Source: Aquamicrobium sp. LC103
Lineage (GTDB): Bacteria > Pseudomonadota > Alphaproteobacteria > Rhizobiales > Rhizobiaceae
Assembly: GCF_001014615.2 (NCBI RefSeq)
Contig: NZ_LBCQ02000003.1
Coordinates: 372,001 to 436,000 of the forward strand
DNA length: 64,000 nt
Direction of reading: 5' to 3'
Numbering within the stretch: position 1 is the first letter of the stretch; every line of letters begins with the position of its first letter. The translations under genes were made by a program, and so were the position numbers. Positions 1 through 7,824 of the stretch are shown piece after piece. Below the pieces are notes generated by a model. It searched no databases. It was not told the DNA's origin and was given only the letters and a program-made list of their open reading frames with translations.

Positions 1-99
1 GGCGAGGAGGCGTTCCGCGACATGACGGTCGCGCTCGAGCATGTCTCCCTCGTCGGAGGGCTCGCGATCGCCGCCATCCTGTGGCGCAAGTCCGCATAG
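1..99 (+). CDS. C-terminal fragment of a small membrane protein, possibly DoxX family
   Basis: The window opens inside this gene. The last 32 codons are readable and end in TAG at 97-99. The tail has a hydrophobic stretch (LVGGLAIAAILW) followed by a short basic end, RKSA. This fits the last membrane helix of a DoxX-like protein, but too little is present to be sure; any small membrane protein could end this way. Confidence 0.45.
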   Translation, partial: GEEAFRDMTVALEHVSLVGGLAIAAILWRKSA

Positions 100-237
100 G
101 AGCCGCAGCGGCCGTCCGCGACCTCGGCTCCTCGCCCGTTAACGGGGGGCCCGAGGTCGGGCGAGACCAGTGGCTCGCCCCGGCAAGGGACCGCCGAAGG
201 AGGTGGAGGGAGCGTTGTCGGTGATAAGCTGAAACGG
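100..237. repeat. Intergenic repeat block
   Basis: Non-coding spacer containing the GGGACCGCCGAAGG / GGTGGAGGG repeat that recurs near 20.3 and 38.8 kb, and the phrase GGCGAGACCAGTGGCTCGCC that recurs in close variants near 26.9 and 38.7 kb. No gene is visible. Confidence 0.6.
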
Positions 238-696
238 CTATTGGCAGACGTCGACCCACTCGGCATTGACCAGCGAGGCCAGCCGGTCGGTTGCCAGCTT
301 CACCGCCGCATTGGTCGCGCCGGCGGCGGGAACCACCTCGGAAAACTGCTTCAGCGTCACGTCGCAATAGATCGGCAACGGCTCGGGAAGCCCGAACGGG
401 CAGACCCCGCCGACCGGGTGGCTGGTCGTCGCCACCACCTGCTCGGCGTCGAGCATGCGCGGCTTGCCGCCGAAACGTTCCTTGAACTTGCGATTGTCCA
501 GCCGTGCCGTGCCGCCCGCCACGATCAGCATGGTTTCCTCATTGACGCGCAGGCAGATCGTCTTGGCGATCTGGGCGGGCTCCACGCCGTGCGCCTCGGC
601 CGCCAGCGCCACCGTGGCGGAGCTCGTCTCGGTTTCGATGATCTCGATGTCGGGTGCATGCGCCGCGAAGAAGGCGCGAACGGATTCGATGCTCAT
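238..696 (-). CDS. YbaK/EbsC-family aminoacyl-tRNA deacylase
   Basis: A 152-residue single-domain protein of the YbaK/ProX trans-editing family, which hydrolyses mischarged aminoacyl-tRNAs in the cytoplasm. Family hallmarks are the ETETSSATVALAA segment, AQIAKTICL, the core LDNRKFKE, and the GGVCPFGL turn lining the substrate pocket. The length matches free-standing family members (150-170 aa). I chose the ATG at 696; the upstream extension of the reading frame runs into spacer and lacks family character. It is transcribed away from the sRNA locus that follows. Which tRNA it edits cannot be read from sequence. Confidence 0.85.
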   Translation of the reverse strand: MSIESVRAFFAAHAPDIEIIETETSSATVALAAEAHGVEPAQIAKTICLRVNEETMLIVAGGTARLDNRKFKERFGGKPRMLDAEQVVATTSHPVGGVCPFGLPEPLPIYCDVTLKQFSEVVPAAGATNAAVKLATDRLASLVNAEWVDVCQ

Positions 697-834
697 GCCT
701 TCAGCATATACAATCGGAAGCTGTTTCGTGCCAACCCCGCCCTTGGGCATCGCCTCTGGCCCAAACCTCTGGACCAACCGACAAACCAAGCTGGCTCCGT
801 CGAAAATACCTGCCAACTATTGAACATGTGAAAT

Positions 835-948
835 GTAGCTCCTATCTCCAGGGTGCGTCGGAATTTCTCCTCCCATTGATTCCGACGCGTTCCCCTCTGG
901 AGGTTTTACCTTCACAACTGGCCAGGCGTTCGCGTCTGGCCTTTTTTT
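835..948 (+). ncRNA. Structured trans-acting sRNA candidate with anti-Shine-Dalgarno loop
   Basis: In a gap between two minus-strand genes the plus strand can fold into a complete sRNA. An outer 6-bp stem pairs CTCCAG (846-851) with CTGGAG (897-902). Inside it, a perfect 10-bp stem pairs GCGTCGGAAT (855-864) with ATTCCGACGC (879-888), presenting the loop TTCTCCTCCCATTG, whose CTCCTCCC is complementary to ribosome-binding sites. A U-rich linker (GTTTTACCTTCACAA) follows, then a Rho-independent terminator at 920-948. CU-rich loops of this kind are known in alphaproteobacterial Hfq-dependent sRNAs such as AbcR (ar15) and MmgR (ar8). Family assignment and the 5-prime end are inference. Confidence 0.65.
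920..948 (+). terminator. Rho-independent terminator of the sRNA
   Basis: GGCCAG (920-925) pairs with CTGGCC (936-941) and is followed directly by seven T residues (942-948). No plus-strand protein gene lies upstream, so it most likely ends the sRNA transcript. Confidence 0.8.
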
Positions 949-955
949 ATGCGGC

Positions 956-1945
956 TCAGACCGCGACCAGCGGCCACTGGAAGGTCCGCAGCAGCACGTT
1001 CGGATCGCACCACACCAGCGCGCCCGTCGTGTTCAGATAGATGTCGAAGCGGACCTCGACCTCCGCCCACAGATCCTCGTGCATCACCATCTGCGACTGG
1101 TGGAAGTCGAGCGCGGGAAGCGGCTTGAAGCCCGGCATCGCCGCGTGGCGCGAATAGCCGGTGTTCTTCAGGTAGATGCGCCACGGATCCTGCACCGTCG
1201 CCTCCGCCACCTTGCCTGCGACCGGCCCGTCCGGACCGAATTTCCACTGAAACAGCGTGTGCCTCAGCGAGATGTTGCACGAGGCGATGCCGTTGCCCTG
1301 GATCAGGTCCCAGTCGGGCGCATAGGCGACCACACCGCCGAACAGCTCGACATGCGGCGCCGAGCGATACCAGCCGCTCGGGGTCTTGGGGCGCCGGTCG
1401 GGCGACAGGCAGAACCGCGCCACCGCGCCGAAGCTGGTATGCATCTCGCCGTCGTAATCGTTCACCTTCGGGCCGCCCAAGAAGCGCAGCCCGTCGTCGT
1501 GGAAGCTCGCCCGCGTGTCGGGCGCGACGAACGACCACGTCTCCGACCACCAGAAGGACGGATCCTTCTTCACCGGTCGCGGCCAGACCGGCAGCGTGGG
1601 AAACGCCCCGGCCAGGTCCTTCCACTTGACGGCGCGGTCCTTCAGCCGGGTCGCGACCTTGGTGTTCTTCTCGGCCAGGATGTCGCTCAGGGCGGGATTG
1701 TAGCCCTCGAAGCCTGAAACCGCGGCCTCCCCGGCCGTGCGGCTTCGCTGAAGCGAGCGCCTTGTTTCGAGAAGGCGCTTCCTGAAATCCGGGTCGAGAT
1801 CGGCCTGGTTTTGGAGCGCCAGCCGCTCGCCATGCGCCTTGCGGCGCGCCGAAAGCGCCTTCGTCACCTCAGCCGTGAGCTTCTGCTTGGGATTGGTTAG
1901 AACCATTTCGTCGGCGACTGCCGCGCCTTTGACCATCGTATCCAT
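956..1945 (-). CDS. Hypothetical protein, 329 aa
   Basis: I do not recognise this family. The start at 1945 is well supported: AAGGAGATATCCC stands directly before the ATG. There is no signal peptide or membrane segment. Residues about 20-110 are charged and probably helical (ALSARRKAHGERLALQ, RKRLLETRRSLQRSRT). From about residue 115 the protein is rich in Trp, Tyr and Phe (PSFWWSETWSFVAP) with alternating hydrophobic patterns suggesting a beta-rich domain. It stands alone, with about 280 bp to the divergent blh gene. Function unknown. Confidence 0.75.
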   Translation of the reverse strand: MDTMVKGAAVADEMVLTNPKQKLTAEVTKALSARRKAHGERLALQNQADLDPDFRKRLLETRRSLQRSRTAGEAAVSGFEGYNPALSDILAEKNTKVATRLKDRAVKWKDLAGAFPTLPVWPRPVKKDPSFWWSETWSFVAPDTRASFHDDGLRFLGGPKVNDYDGEMHTSFGAVARFCLSPDRRPKTPSGWYRSAPHVELFGGVVAYAPDWDLIQGNGIASCNISLRHTLFQWKFGPDGPVAGKVAEATVQDPWRIYLKNTGYSRHAAMPGFKPLPALDFHQSQMVMHEDLWAEVEVRFDIYLNTTGALVWCDPNVLLRTFQWPLVAV

Positions 1946-2173
1946 GGGATATCTCCTTGGTGGGCCATGCGCCGGCGAATGCGGTCTCGAAAATCCCTTC
2001 CGACCGATGCACCGCCGACGGCATCCATTGGACGCGACATCGCGATGCTTGACCGGCTGGAATTTCAGCCGAACATTTCATCCAAACGGGCTATTGAAAG
2101 CGCTTCGATTGGCCGATTTGCTGTCGGCCGGGCCGAACGGAGGATTTGTCGGCATCGCCAAGATTGCGAGCTT

Positions 2174-2198
2174 ATGCAATCGATAACATGCAATTGAT
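2174..2198 (+). promoter_or_regulatory. Direct repeat upstream of blh, candidate BigR operator
   Basis: ATGCAATCGAT (2174-2184) and ATGCAATTGAT (2188-2198) differ at one base and are spaced 14 bp apart start to start. They lie 26 bp before the blh ATG in locally AT-rich DNA. The regulator encoded two genes down (BigR family) is known to bind AT-rich sites before blh in relatives, so this is a candidate operator. Confidence 0.4.
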
Positions 2199-2223
2199 TC
2201 TTTTTGACCGATTGGAGACCTGA

Positions 2224-3105
2224 ATGACGCCGAAACCGCTGGTCAAGGGTTTTTTCGACAAGCGCACCTTCTCGATCCAATACGTCGTCTCCGACCCCGC
2301 GACGCGCAGATGCGCGATCATCGATCCGGTCCTGGATTTCGACGAGAAGTCGGGCGCGACCGCGACCAGGAACGCCGACGCCATACTCGACCATGTCCGC
2401 GAGCAAGGGCTGGAGGTCGAATGGATCCTCGACACCCATCCTCACGCCGACCATTTCTCCGCCGCGCCCTATCTGAAGCAAAGGACCGGCGCACCCACCG
2501 CGATCGGCGAACGGATCGTCGAGGTGCAGAAACTCTGGAAGGATTTCTACAATTGGCCCGGCCTTCCGGCCGACGGCTCGCAATGGGACAAGCTCTTCGC
2601 CGAAGGCGAGACCTTCAGCGTCGGCACGATCCCGGCAAAGGTCCTGTTCTCGCCCGGCCACACGCTCGCCTCGATCACCTATGTGATCGGCGACGCCGCC
2701 TTCGTCCACGACACGCTCTTCATGCCCGACAGCGGCACGGCGCGCGCCGATTTCCCCGGCGGCAGCGCCAGCCGGCTCTACCGCTCGATCGAGCAGATCC
2801 TCGCCCTTCCCGACGAGACCCGCCTCTTCACCGGCCACGACTATCAGCCGGGCGGGCGCGAGCCGCTGTGGGAATCGACCGTCGCCGAGCAGAAGGCGAG
2901 CAACACGCACATCTCGAAATGCCGCAGCGAGGCCGACTTCGTGAGGGTCCGCGAGGAGCGCGACCGCACCTTGCCGATGCCCAAGCTCATCCTCCACGCC
3001 CTGCAGGTCAACATCAATGGCGGTCGCCTGCCCGAACCCGAAACCAACGGCAAGCGCTACCTGAAATTTCCCCTCGACATCCTCGAGGGCGCCGTCTGGG
3101 ACTGA
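2224..3105 (+). CDS. blh: MBL-fold persulfide dioxygenase (Blh / ETHE1-like)
   Basis: A 293-residue metallo-beta-lactamase-fold enzyme. The metal motif THPHADH is at residues 71-77, with further ligands in SPGHT, VHDTLF and GHDY. Blh/ETHE1 enzymes are non-haem iron dioxygenases that oxidise glutathione persulfide to sulfite, detoxifying sulfide in the cytoplasm. The ATG is preceded by TTGGAGACCTGA. Four bases separate its stop from the bigR start, so the two form an operon as in Agrobacterium and Xylella, where BigR represses blh until sulfide appears. No sulfite exporter or second rhodanese domain is attached here, unlike some relatives. Confidence 0.88.
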   Translation: MTPKPLVKGFFDKRTFSIQYVVSDPATRRCAIIDPVLDFDEKSGATATRNADAILDHVREQGLEVEWILDTHPHADHFSAAPYLKQRTGAPTAIGERIVEVQKLWKDFYNWPGLPADGSQWDKLFAEGETFSVGTIPAKVLFSPGHTLASITYVIGDAAFVHDTLFMPDSGTARADFPGGSASRLYRSIEQILALPDETRLFTGHDYQPGGREPLWESTVAEQKASNTHISKCRSEADFVRVREERDRTLPMPKLILHALQVNINGGRLPEPETNGKRYLKFPLDILEGAVWD

Positions 3106-3109
3106 TCCG

Positions 3110-3445
3110 ATGAAACGGGAGCTTGCGCCCGCGACCGCCGAAATGCTCGCAAGCTCGGCCGAGGCCGCCGACTTCCTCAAGAAGCTCGCCAATCCGAACC
3201 GCCTGATGATCGTGTGCGCGCTGGTCGAGGGCGAGCGCTCGGTGCGCGACCTTGAGGACACGCTCGGCATCCGCCAGCCGGGCCTTTCCCAACAGATCGC
3301 CGAATTGCGTGGCGCCGGCCTCATCGAGGGCCGCAAGCAGTCGAAATCGGTCTTCTACCGCCTTGCCGACGGCCGCGCGGCCGAATTCATCCGCCTGCTC
3401 CACCGCATGTTCTGCGAGACGCGGCAAGACCCTGCCGGGAACTAG
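3110..3445 (+). CDS. bigR: ArsR/SmtB-family sulfide-responsive repressor BigR
   Basis: A 111-residue winged-helix regulator. The helix-turn-helix covers VRDLEDTLGI RQPGLSQQIAEL (about residues 45-67). Two cysteines, C36 (in MIVCALVEGE) and C102 (in RMFCETR), are 66 residues apart. This is the same spacing as the redox pair C42/C108 described for Xylella BigR, which form a disulfide or tetrasulfide on exposure to sulfide and release DNA. It sits directly behind blh and probably controls this operon from sites upstream of blh. The family call is strong; the operator is less certain. Confidence 0.88.
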   Translation: MKRELAPATAEMLASSAEAADFLKKLANPNRLMIVCALVEGERSVRDLEDTLGIRQPGLSQQIAELRGAGLIEGRKQSKSVFYRLADGRAAEFIRLLHRMFCETRQDPAGN

Positions 3446-3884
3446 GACCAGGGGTCCCGCATCCAGGACTTGGCGCGTTGCGGACGAACCGCCGGTCTCG
3501 CCGGTCCTTCACCCCTCAATCTCGTTGGCGGAGCCATCGCGATCCACGTCCCGGTTCACCGCCTTCGGCGGTCCCCGCCCAGGCTAGCCGCCCGTCTCCT
3601 CCATTCCCGCGGGTTCCGCAAACGGGAGGATCCAACCCATCTTCCACCATGCTTCATGCGGGGCCCGCCTCGCCGGGAAATATCCAACGTTGCCGCAAGC
3701 CGCGCCCTGGCCTCCTCCCCTGCGTAGCGCGGGAGGTGGTCCGAAGGGTCGGAGGGCATCGGCGACATGCGGTCGCCCGCACGTTGCCCATCGCCGCCTC
3801 GTCGGCATCACGGACCCACGCGTCCGTTACTTGCCGCGCGTCCCGTTCACCATCCGTAAACCATGAACGGCTAGCTCTAACCTT
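3446..3884. repeat. Intergenic repeat block, no gene
   Basis: About 440 bp with no credible coding frame. It holds fragments of the repeat families seen across the window: GTTCACCGCCTTCGGCGGTC near 3554, CCTCCCCTGCGTAGCGCGGG near 3714, and GGTGGTCCGAAGGGTCGGAGG near 3735. The last also occurs near 20.48 kb. Confidence 0.6.
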
Positions 3885-4142
3885 ATGGCTGATTTGATTC
3901 CTTTCCCGTTGAACTCCCGCGCCCGCCTCGTCCGCTCCATCGCCGACGATCTGGAGCGCATCCATGGTCCTGCCGCGAATGAATTCTGGCGAACGCGCAT
4001 CGCCGGGATCGTGAATGAGCTGAGGTCGACCGGTCTCTCCGACGAAACGATCCGCACCGAGATCTACGCCCTTCAGGACGCGGTCATGGCCGAGATGCAG
4101 TTCCGCTCCGCCGTGCAGGCCGGCTCCAACCTGTCGGCGTAG
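3885..4142 (+). CDS. Small DUF6074-like protein
   Basis: An 85-residue cytoplasmic protein. The N-terminal LIPFPLNSRARLVRSIADDL resembles the IPFP-R-R-VR motif of small conserved Rhizobiales proteins annotated DUF6074. The rest is predicted helical (NEFWRTRIAGIVNELR, ETIRTEIYALQDAVMAEMQ). There is no signal peptide or catalytic motif. It is monocistronic between repeat DNA and a convergent methyltransferase gene. Function unknown; family assignment tentative. Confidence 0.65.
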   Translation: MADLIPFPLNSRARLVRSIADDLERIHGPAANEFWRTRIAGIVNELRSTGLSDETIRTEIYALQDAVMAEMQFRSAVQAGSNLSA

Positions 4143-4332
4143 AAAGCAAGGCGGGCGCCTTGGCGTGGCGGCTCGCTTTCCATGTCGCCCCCGTGGCCGG
4201 CGATGGCCGGAAGGTGAAACCCGGCGGCTTCGCTGAGAGGCGACGCCGCCATGACAGTGCTCCCGCACCCGCCGAGGACTGGGGAATTCCGTTTCGCGCA
4301 CGCGGCGTCGCCGCTCGCGCGATCGACGGATT

Positions 4333-4938
4333 TCAGAGTCGCTTAAGGCAGAACGAGAAGTGCCCGTGCCATTCCAGGGTCAGGTATTCATACTGCCAGC
4401 CGTAATCATGGCAGAATCTGTTGCACGCCTCGATCACCCCGTACGGAACCGGATCGATGACGTTGCCCGTGCAGAAATCGTGTCCCGCGATGCGGCCGTC
4501 CCGCTTCACCTTGGCATGACAAAGCTGAAGCTCCTTCCAGGTGGTCCCATAGGAATGGTTGGTGTCGATATAGACCCAGTCGAAGAACTCGTCGTCGAAT
4601 TCGGCGAGCTTTTCCGTGGAATATCCCTGCCGGAATTGAAGCTTCCCGGCTGATATGACCTCCCTGAAGGTGTCCTTGATCTTCTCCAATCCCTGTTTGT
4701 AGCGATCGCTCTCCCAAGCATCGATCAGGAACAGTTGACTGGGGCGATTCTTCTCCAGGATTTCGGCCGTGTAATCGCCGAAAGCAGCCCCGATCTCCGC
4801 GGCGACGCCGTTATGCGGCAGGCGATACAGCAGTTCGCTCCTGTTTGGCAGGACGCGGCAATTCTCCGTGTGGAAGAGGCTCAAATGGGTTCTCGGCATG
4901 CTCTGCTTGAGCTTCTGCCTTTCTTCCTTGGTACTCAT
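4333..4938 (-). CDS. Class I SAM-dependent methyltransferase (Methyltransf_24 type)
   Basis: About 201 residues with a Rossmann methyltransferase core. Motif I is VAAEIGAAFGDYTAEIL, the acidic end of strand 2 is FLIDAW, and motif IV is FDWVYIDTNHSYGTT, a form common in enzymes near glycan genes. The C-terminal GRIAGHDF matches the conserved GG-x-hGHDh segment. I chose the ATG at 4938 because AGGAAG lies 7-12 bases upstream. An in-frame ATG at 5046 would add 36 residues but lacks a ribosome-binding site. It probably methylates a sugar or glycolipid precursor, together with the glycosyltransferase transcribed in the same direction upstream. Confidence 0.75.
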   Translation of the reverse strand: MSTKEERQKLKQSMPRTHLSLFHTENCRVLPNRSELLYRLPHNGVAAEIGAAFGDYTAEILEKNRPSQLFLIDAWESDRYKQGLEKIKDTFREVISAGKLQFRQGYSTEKLAEFDDEFFDWVYIDTNHSYGTTWKELQLCHAKVKRDGRIAGHDFCTGNVIDPVPYGVIEACNRFCHDYGWQYEYLTLEWHGHFSFCLKRL

Positions 4939-5277
4939 GGGGCTTCCTATCAATGAGTGCGTTTTCTTGATGAGGCGGAGGCTGCGATATAGGGATACGC
5001 TTTGCACCCAGTTGCGCTTCGTCGGCATTCGTTCATTTGCCCCCATCGCATCAAACGGATAACCGGCTCTGGGCTCCGCGGCTTTCCGGCTCTAAACTCT
5101 CGGTTATGCCTGAATTTCCCGGCCGCGCATGGCTGCCAGACCACAGCCGGGAAAATCCGTTTTTCGTACGTGACGATTGCAAGCATCCCCCAACACTGGT
5201 CATCCAGGATGATATTATCGATTTTTGTTTGCGATAGGGACGAAATGGTTCGACCACCAGAGTGCTCCAACGCGAGC
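4939..5277. other. Spacer between methyltransferase and glycosyltransferase genes
   Basis: About 340 bp, less GC-rich than the surroundings, with no frame that looks coding on either strand. It could hold the methyltransferase promoter. No recognisable repeat or terminator with a T run was found. Confidence 0.4.
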
Positions 5278-6525
5278 TCATCCGGCGGCTTCAAGACGCG
5301 CTCCTCCGCGCTCCTTGGCTTCAGTTACCCCGTGCAATATCTCCTCCCACTGATCGTAAACCGAAACGGGAGCATAGCTCGCCACGCTCGCGGGAGCGTT
5401 TTTTGAAAGCCGGGCCAGGGTTTCGTCCGATGACAGGAGCTTGCGCAAGGCGTCGACCCATCGCTCTATCGACTCGGCCTCGTCCTTCCCGTCCTCTACT
5501 AGCACGCCATTGACGCCATCCTCTACAAGCGCATTCAGCCCGCTACAGCTCTTGAAACCGACAACCGGCAATCCGTGAGCGAGCGCTTCGGAAACGGCCA
5601 GGGGGAATCCTTCGTACTCCGCCGGATGGCAAAGAAGCGATGAGGCCAGGTATTCCTTGCTTATTTCCGAAGTCACGCCTCGATAGCGCAACCTGCCCGG
5701 ATGGGTGAATTCAAAGGCAGCCGTCGCGCGATCGACATCATGCTCGAGCGGCCCGCCGCCGAAAAAGTCGAGGCTCCAGTCCGGAAACTCGTCGATGATC
5801 CGCTTCCAGACCTTAACCATGAACAAAGGGCGCTTTACATGCGCCATTCTGCCGACGAACAGGGCTCTCTTTTGTCTCCCGGCCGCATTCAACTCCGATT
5901 CCGGAAGCTGCTGCACCGGATTTGGAACCACGATGATCTTCTCATGCAGGTGGGACGGGTACCATTCCCGATATTTCGGCAGGAGCACCAGAATGCGCGT
6001 CATCCGCTCGAGTATCCTGCGGCGACGCTGTATGTCGACGGGATTGGGATCCCAGCGTTCGGGATTTTCGTAGTCCTGTTCCGGCGCATTGTGCGTGGAG
6101 GCCACGATCGGAACATCGATGTCCTTGGTCGCATAAGCGCTCGCGATCATTGCCGGCGGCATGAACGGCACGAGCACGTCGGGCTTCTGTTCGAGGATGT
6201 ATTGGCGCAGATCCTTGATGAACTGCCCGTTGCGCAGATGCCATTTGTAGAGGCGGACACCCGGAAACGAGATCGGAAGAGAATCGCGGAATCTTTCAAA
6301 TTTCTTGTACCGCTCCTTGTCCACGTGTTCGATCGGCCGTTTGAAGAGGTTTCGGTGAACGACCCCGTCCTCCAAAGTATAGAAGGGGCCGATGCCGCGG
6401 TTCTCGTGAGCTAGAATCTCGACCTGATGGCCGCGGCGAGCCATTTCATTCGCCGTTTCAATTAATACCCTTTCCGCCCCGCCATTTCTGCCGGCGATTT
6501 TCTGGACAACGAATGCAATCTTCAT
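5278..6525 (-). CDS. Glycosyltransferase family 4 (GT-B fold)
   Basis: A 415-residue retaining glycosyltransferase. The N-terminal acceptor domain starts MKIAFVVQKI with the glycine-rich loop GRNGGAERV. The C-terminal donor domain contains ALFVGRMAHVKRP and the family signature EYEGFPLAVSEALAHGLPVVGF, whose E-x7-E carries the catalytic and nucleotide-sugar contacts. It transfers a sugar from a nucleotide donor onto a lipid or growing saccharide at the inner face of the membrane. The upstream AT-rich spacer and flanking methyltransferases suggest a small surface-glycan locus. Sugar and acceptor cannot be read from sequence. Confidence 0.88.
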   Translation of the reverse strand: MKIAFVVQKIAGRNGGAERVLIETANEMARRGHQVEILAHENRGIGPFYTLEDGVVHRNLFKRPIEHVDKERYKKFERFRDSLPISFPGVRLYKWHLRNGQFIKDLRQYILEQKPDVLVPFMPPAMIASAYATKDIDVPIVASTHNAPEQDYENPERWDPNPVDIQRRRRILERMTRILVLLPKYREWYPSHLHEKIIVVPNPVQQLPESELNAAGRQKRALFVGRMAHVKRPLFMVKVWKRIIDEFPDWSLDFFGGGPLEHDVDRATAAFEFTHPGRLRYRGVTSEISKEYLASSLLCHPAEYEGFPLAVSEALAHGLPVVGFKSCSGLNALVEDGVNGVLVEDGKDEAESIERWVDALRKLLSSDETLARLSKNAPASVASYAPVSVYDQWEEILHGVTEAKERGGARLEAAG

Positions 6526-7029
6526 GACAATTCTTTCCGATAGGCGCCATCAATTACACGCCCCCTGCAGGTCAACAACCAAACAGAAGGCACGCCAGAG
6601 TTCCTGAGGACATGATCACACGCTATATAGCCGATACTGAATTCGATACCCTTCCATACGCGCCTGTTTATCAATAAATATTTTAAAATATTAAGTATTA
6701 ATTGAAAACTATCTAAATATACACATTATGCAAATATCATCAATTAGATATCACTGATTCATTTTTTGATGTTTTGGAAGATTCGTTATCAAATCCGATT
6801 GAACAACCCGCTTCGCATTCAAAATTTATTTTTTATTGTAAGCTGGCATGATTCCACAGTTTACGGGTCTAGACTCCGCAATGGCTCTTTTGACATCGTC
6901 AGGCTGGCCCGGCGTCAGAGGACGAAATGCCCGCACGCCGCATTGCCGCCTTGGTTGAATGGTTCGGCTGCGGCGGAGCCCTTCCTGATTTCACGCCGCC
7001 GAAGGGTTTGCTATCCTTGGAACAACACG
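6526..7029. promoter_or_regulatory. AT-rich divergent promoter region with 16-bp palindrome
   Basis: This spacer separates divergent glycosyltransferase and FkbM genes. About 6640-6770 is strikingly AT-rich against an otherwise GC-rich window and includes the perfect palindrome AATATTTTAAAATATT at 6677-6692. Such tracts before exopolysaccharide genes are typical targets of the Ros/MucR zinc-finger repressors of Rhizobiales; that link is inference. A reading frame from 6766 joins the downstream gene but has no protein-like character before 7030, so I treat it as non-coding. Confidence 0.5.
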
Positions 7030-7674
7030 ATGGGGGAAGTATTGAATTTCGCCATGCCGACCAAACAAGTCACCGTCCCCGCCACTCTTGGCGGAAGGAT
7101 CGGTGGCGAGCTCCATCAGGGCAGATGGTACGAGGAAAGGATGCTGAGCTATATCGCGTCCCTCGGCATTGCCGGCACATATCTCGACGTAGGTGCGAAT
7201 GTCGGCAATCACAGCGTCTTCTTCGCGCTGAACACCCGGGCGGAGAAGGTGATTGCCGTCGAGCCGACGTCCAAGGCCATTCGATTGATGGGAGAATTCC
7301 TGGCGGCGAACGATCTCACTGAAAAGGTGGAGATTCTTCCGTATGCCGCGTCGGACGAGAATGCGCCGGTCGAGGTCCACTCGGTCGTCGGCGCCGCACC
7401 GGTTCTGCTTGAGGGACGAAGGCTGGACGATCTGATCGCCTGTCCCATAACGCTGATGAAGATCGATATAGAGGGCGCGGAACCCGCCGCTCTTCGCGGA
7501 GCCGAACGCATCCTTCGAGAATCCAGGCCCCGGCTCTTCGCGGAAGCCCATGGAGAGAAGGAAAGATCGGCGATCAGGGCGGTGATCGAACCGATAGGGT
7601 ACCGGGAAACGGGAAGATATTTTGCCGTTGGCAAGCTTCGCAACCTGTCACCGACATATGAGTACGTGGCGTGA
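7030..7674 (+). CDS. FkbM-family methyltransferase
   Basis: About 214 residues. The SAM-binding motif is TYLDVGANVGNHSVFFA, followed by KVIAVEPTSKAIRLM, and the family-specific LMKIDIEGAEPAALRGAERIL motif is intact. FkbM enzymes O-methylate small molecules or sugars, often in surface-polysaccharide loci. I chose ATG 7030. ATG 7054 is an alternative, with GGGGGAAG 12 bases upstream. The frame stays open back to 6766, but that part reads like translated spacer. It is divergent from the GT4 gene and likely shares its AT-rich control region. Confidence 0.8.
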   Translation: MGEVLNFAMPTKQVTVPATLGGRIGGELHQGRWYEERMLSYIASLGIAGTYLDVGANVGNHSVFFALNTRAEKVIAVEPTSKAIRLMGEFLAANDLTEKVEILPYAASDENAPVEVHSVVGAAPVLLEGRRLDDLIACPITLMKIDIEGAEPAALRGAERILRESRPRLFAEAHGEKERSAIRAVIEPIGYRETGRYFAVGKLRNLSPTYEYVA

Positions 7675-7824
7675 GTCAGGTCCTGTCGAGAAGCCTCGAG
7701 CGTCCGCGGAAGCGCTAACCTCGCCGCTCGACTCGTAGAGCGGTCGATGACGACAGCCCGCCCGACCTGATCCAAACGCGCTGCCACCGCATCGCCTTTG
7801 GATCAGGATTTCCAAGCCTAGGCG

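Noticed and set aside
6766-7029. N-terminal extension of the FkbM methyltransferase
   Set aside because: Low-complexity translated AT-rich spacer without family similarity; the domain begins after 7030.
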